From Acidobacteriota bacterium (GTDB lineage Bacteria > Acidobacteriota > Blastocatellia > Pyrinomonadales > Pyrinomonadaceae), in the NCBI GenBank assembly GCA_003222835.1, contig QHXE01000148.1:1-7224 (forward strand): 7,224 bases of DNA, given 5' to 3'. This document shows positions 6,853-7,224 of this stretch, one piece after another. The first letter of the stretch is position 1. Every line of letters starts with the position of its first letter. The notes under the pieces were generated by a model. It had not been told where the DNA came from. It ran no database searches and saw only the letters and a list, made by a program, of their open reading frames with translations. The position numbers and the translations under genes are program-made.

Positions 6853-7224
6853 TGTTACGGAGATTACGGTCTTTGAAACCAGCGAGGGGATCGGCGAACG
6901 GAGTCGTGAGGCTCTGGGAGAGAGCAAAGGCAGAGCGGTTTGCAGTTGCTAGTGACGCCCTTCGTTGAAGCCGAAAGGCTTGCTAGGGAAGGCCGAGAGG
7001 TTTTCCTGAGCGCCCGGATAAAAACGGGTAGCAACCATAAGAAGAGGACCCGCTTGTGGAGAGCAATGTCGCTCAACGAAAGTTGAGCCTCGTTGCCGGG
7101 AACGTAACCGGCGGTGGAGGACAGCCACCAAAAAAACTACCTAGCGGCACCACGGTCCGCAAGGATCGTGAGATTTGTGGAAACAGATTTTGCGTCCCGC
7201 AAGGGATGCGAGGTTAACTGAAAC
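6853..7224 (+). ncRNA. Large structured non-coding RNA, family unknown, 3' end outside window
   Basis: The 5' end is inferred from the promoter and the 3' end is cut by the window. Successive helices can be drawn by hand: GCTCT/AGAGC (6911-6925); a long-range 7-bp helix GTTGCTA (6945-6951) with TAGCAAC (7029-7035), which closes a multiloop of three hairpins (6968-6981 with loop GAAA, 6987-7006 with loop GAGA, and GCCCG/CGGGT at 7012-7029, whose last base competes with the closing helix); a composite hairpin 7063-7096, with GCAATG/CGTTGC outside a 2x2 internal loop and GCTCAAC-GAAA-GTTGAGC inside; GGTGG/CCACC at 7113-7129; and two GCAA-capped 8-bp hairpins (7151-7170, 7191-7210). The tetraloops follow the GNRA rule only on the plus strand, which fixes the sense. 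I see none of the sequence hallmarks of RNase P RNA, tmRNA, SRP RNA or known riboswitches. Candidates include an orphan ornate RNA, a HEARO/omega-type RNA preceding a nuclease gene, an intron or retron RNA, or a CRISPR-linked transcript. Confidence 0.65.
7151..7224 (+). repeat. Tandem 34-base units with covarying GCAA hairpins
   Basis: Unit one (7151-7184) and unit two (7191-7224) are each 34 bases, separated by AGATTT, giving a 40-base period. They match at 21 of 34 positions. Each has an 8-bp stem capped by GCAA, then a 14-base tail starting AG and ending GAAAC. All eight pairs form in both copies although the stems differ. Pair 2 is A-U in the first and G-C in the second, pair 5 is G-U against U-A, and pair 6 is U-A against C-G. 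These compensatory changes argue that the RNA fold is what is kept. The GAAAC end and the hairpin resemble CRISPR repeats, but six bases between copies is far too short for a spacer. The window ends exactly at the end of unit two, so further copies could follow. Confidence 0.7.

Noticed and set aside
6523..6952. Overlapping short plus-strand frames between tag and the RNA
   Set aside because: They begin inside tag or at a weak TTG, cross the strong promoter, and have no recognisable protein features.
6864..7131. Minus-strand short frames at the right end
   Set aside because: They run through the hairpins of the structured RNA, whose tetraloops indicate plus-strand sense; no start signals.
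7151..7224. CRISPR array
   Set aside because: Only two diverged units are visible with a six-base gap, which cannot be a spacer. Kept as a hypothesis for the sequence beyond the window, not called.
6853..7224. RNase P RNA, tmRNA, SRP RNA or 6S RNA
   Set aside because: The conserved core sequences of RNase P (GAGGAAAGTCC) and tmRNA, and the SRP GGAAGG-type loop context, are not present, and the layout does not fit 6S RNA.
6952..7224. 5' part of a group II intron beginning GTGAC
   Set aside because: GTGAC only loosely resembles the GTGYG start, it sits inside the multiloop just after the closing helix strand, and no domain V or reverse transcriptase is in view. Not excluded if one lies downstream.

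Overview
The window comes from a bacterial chromosome or metagenome contig with moderately high GC. It holds five protein-coding genes in two divergent groups, followed by about 590 bases with no convincing gene. The mix of genes (a MASE1 hybrid kinase, Tag, a CxxxCxxCx5C acidic hypothetical protein and an OB-fold/PolB-like exonuclease) recalls soil Acidobacteriota or Verrucomicrobiota. No marker here fixes the phylum, so this is a weak inference.

Left group, minus strand, read from about 1865 down to the window edge: an acidic hypothetical protein with an N-terminal four-cysteine motif; after 36 bases a two-helix membrane protein of 83 residues; then, with an ATGA overlap, the first 228 residues of an exonuclease-like protein that runs off the window. 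This last gene is open to the edge and contains the DxE motif of a DnaQ-type exonuclease behind an OB-like domain. Spacing and overlap suggest one operon.

The divergent intergenic region (1866-2003) contains a 74-base imperfect palindrome with 17-base arms matching at 16 positions. Its left arm ends 8 bases before the start codon of the minus-strand operon.

Right group, plus strand: a 1346-residue hybrid sensor histidine kinase (MASE1, GAF, four PAS, HisKA, HATPase, REC), then DNA-3-methyladenine glycosylase I (Tag). Tag starts at a GTG directly after the kinase TGA and in the same frame, so translational coupling is likely.

The 3' end (6639-7224) is the most interesting part. An AT-rich stretch ends in a near-consensus sigma70 promoter (TTGACG, 17-base spacer, TATAAA). 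Downstream, from about 6853 to the window end, lies a densely structured segment: a 7-bp helix closing a three-hairpin multiloop, a long GAAA-capped hairpin, another hairpin, and two 34-base units with GCAA-capped hairpins whose stems differ by compensatory changes. This looks like a dedicated non-coding RNA gene, or the 5' RNA part of a larger element continuing past the window. I could not assign it to a known RNA family.
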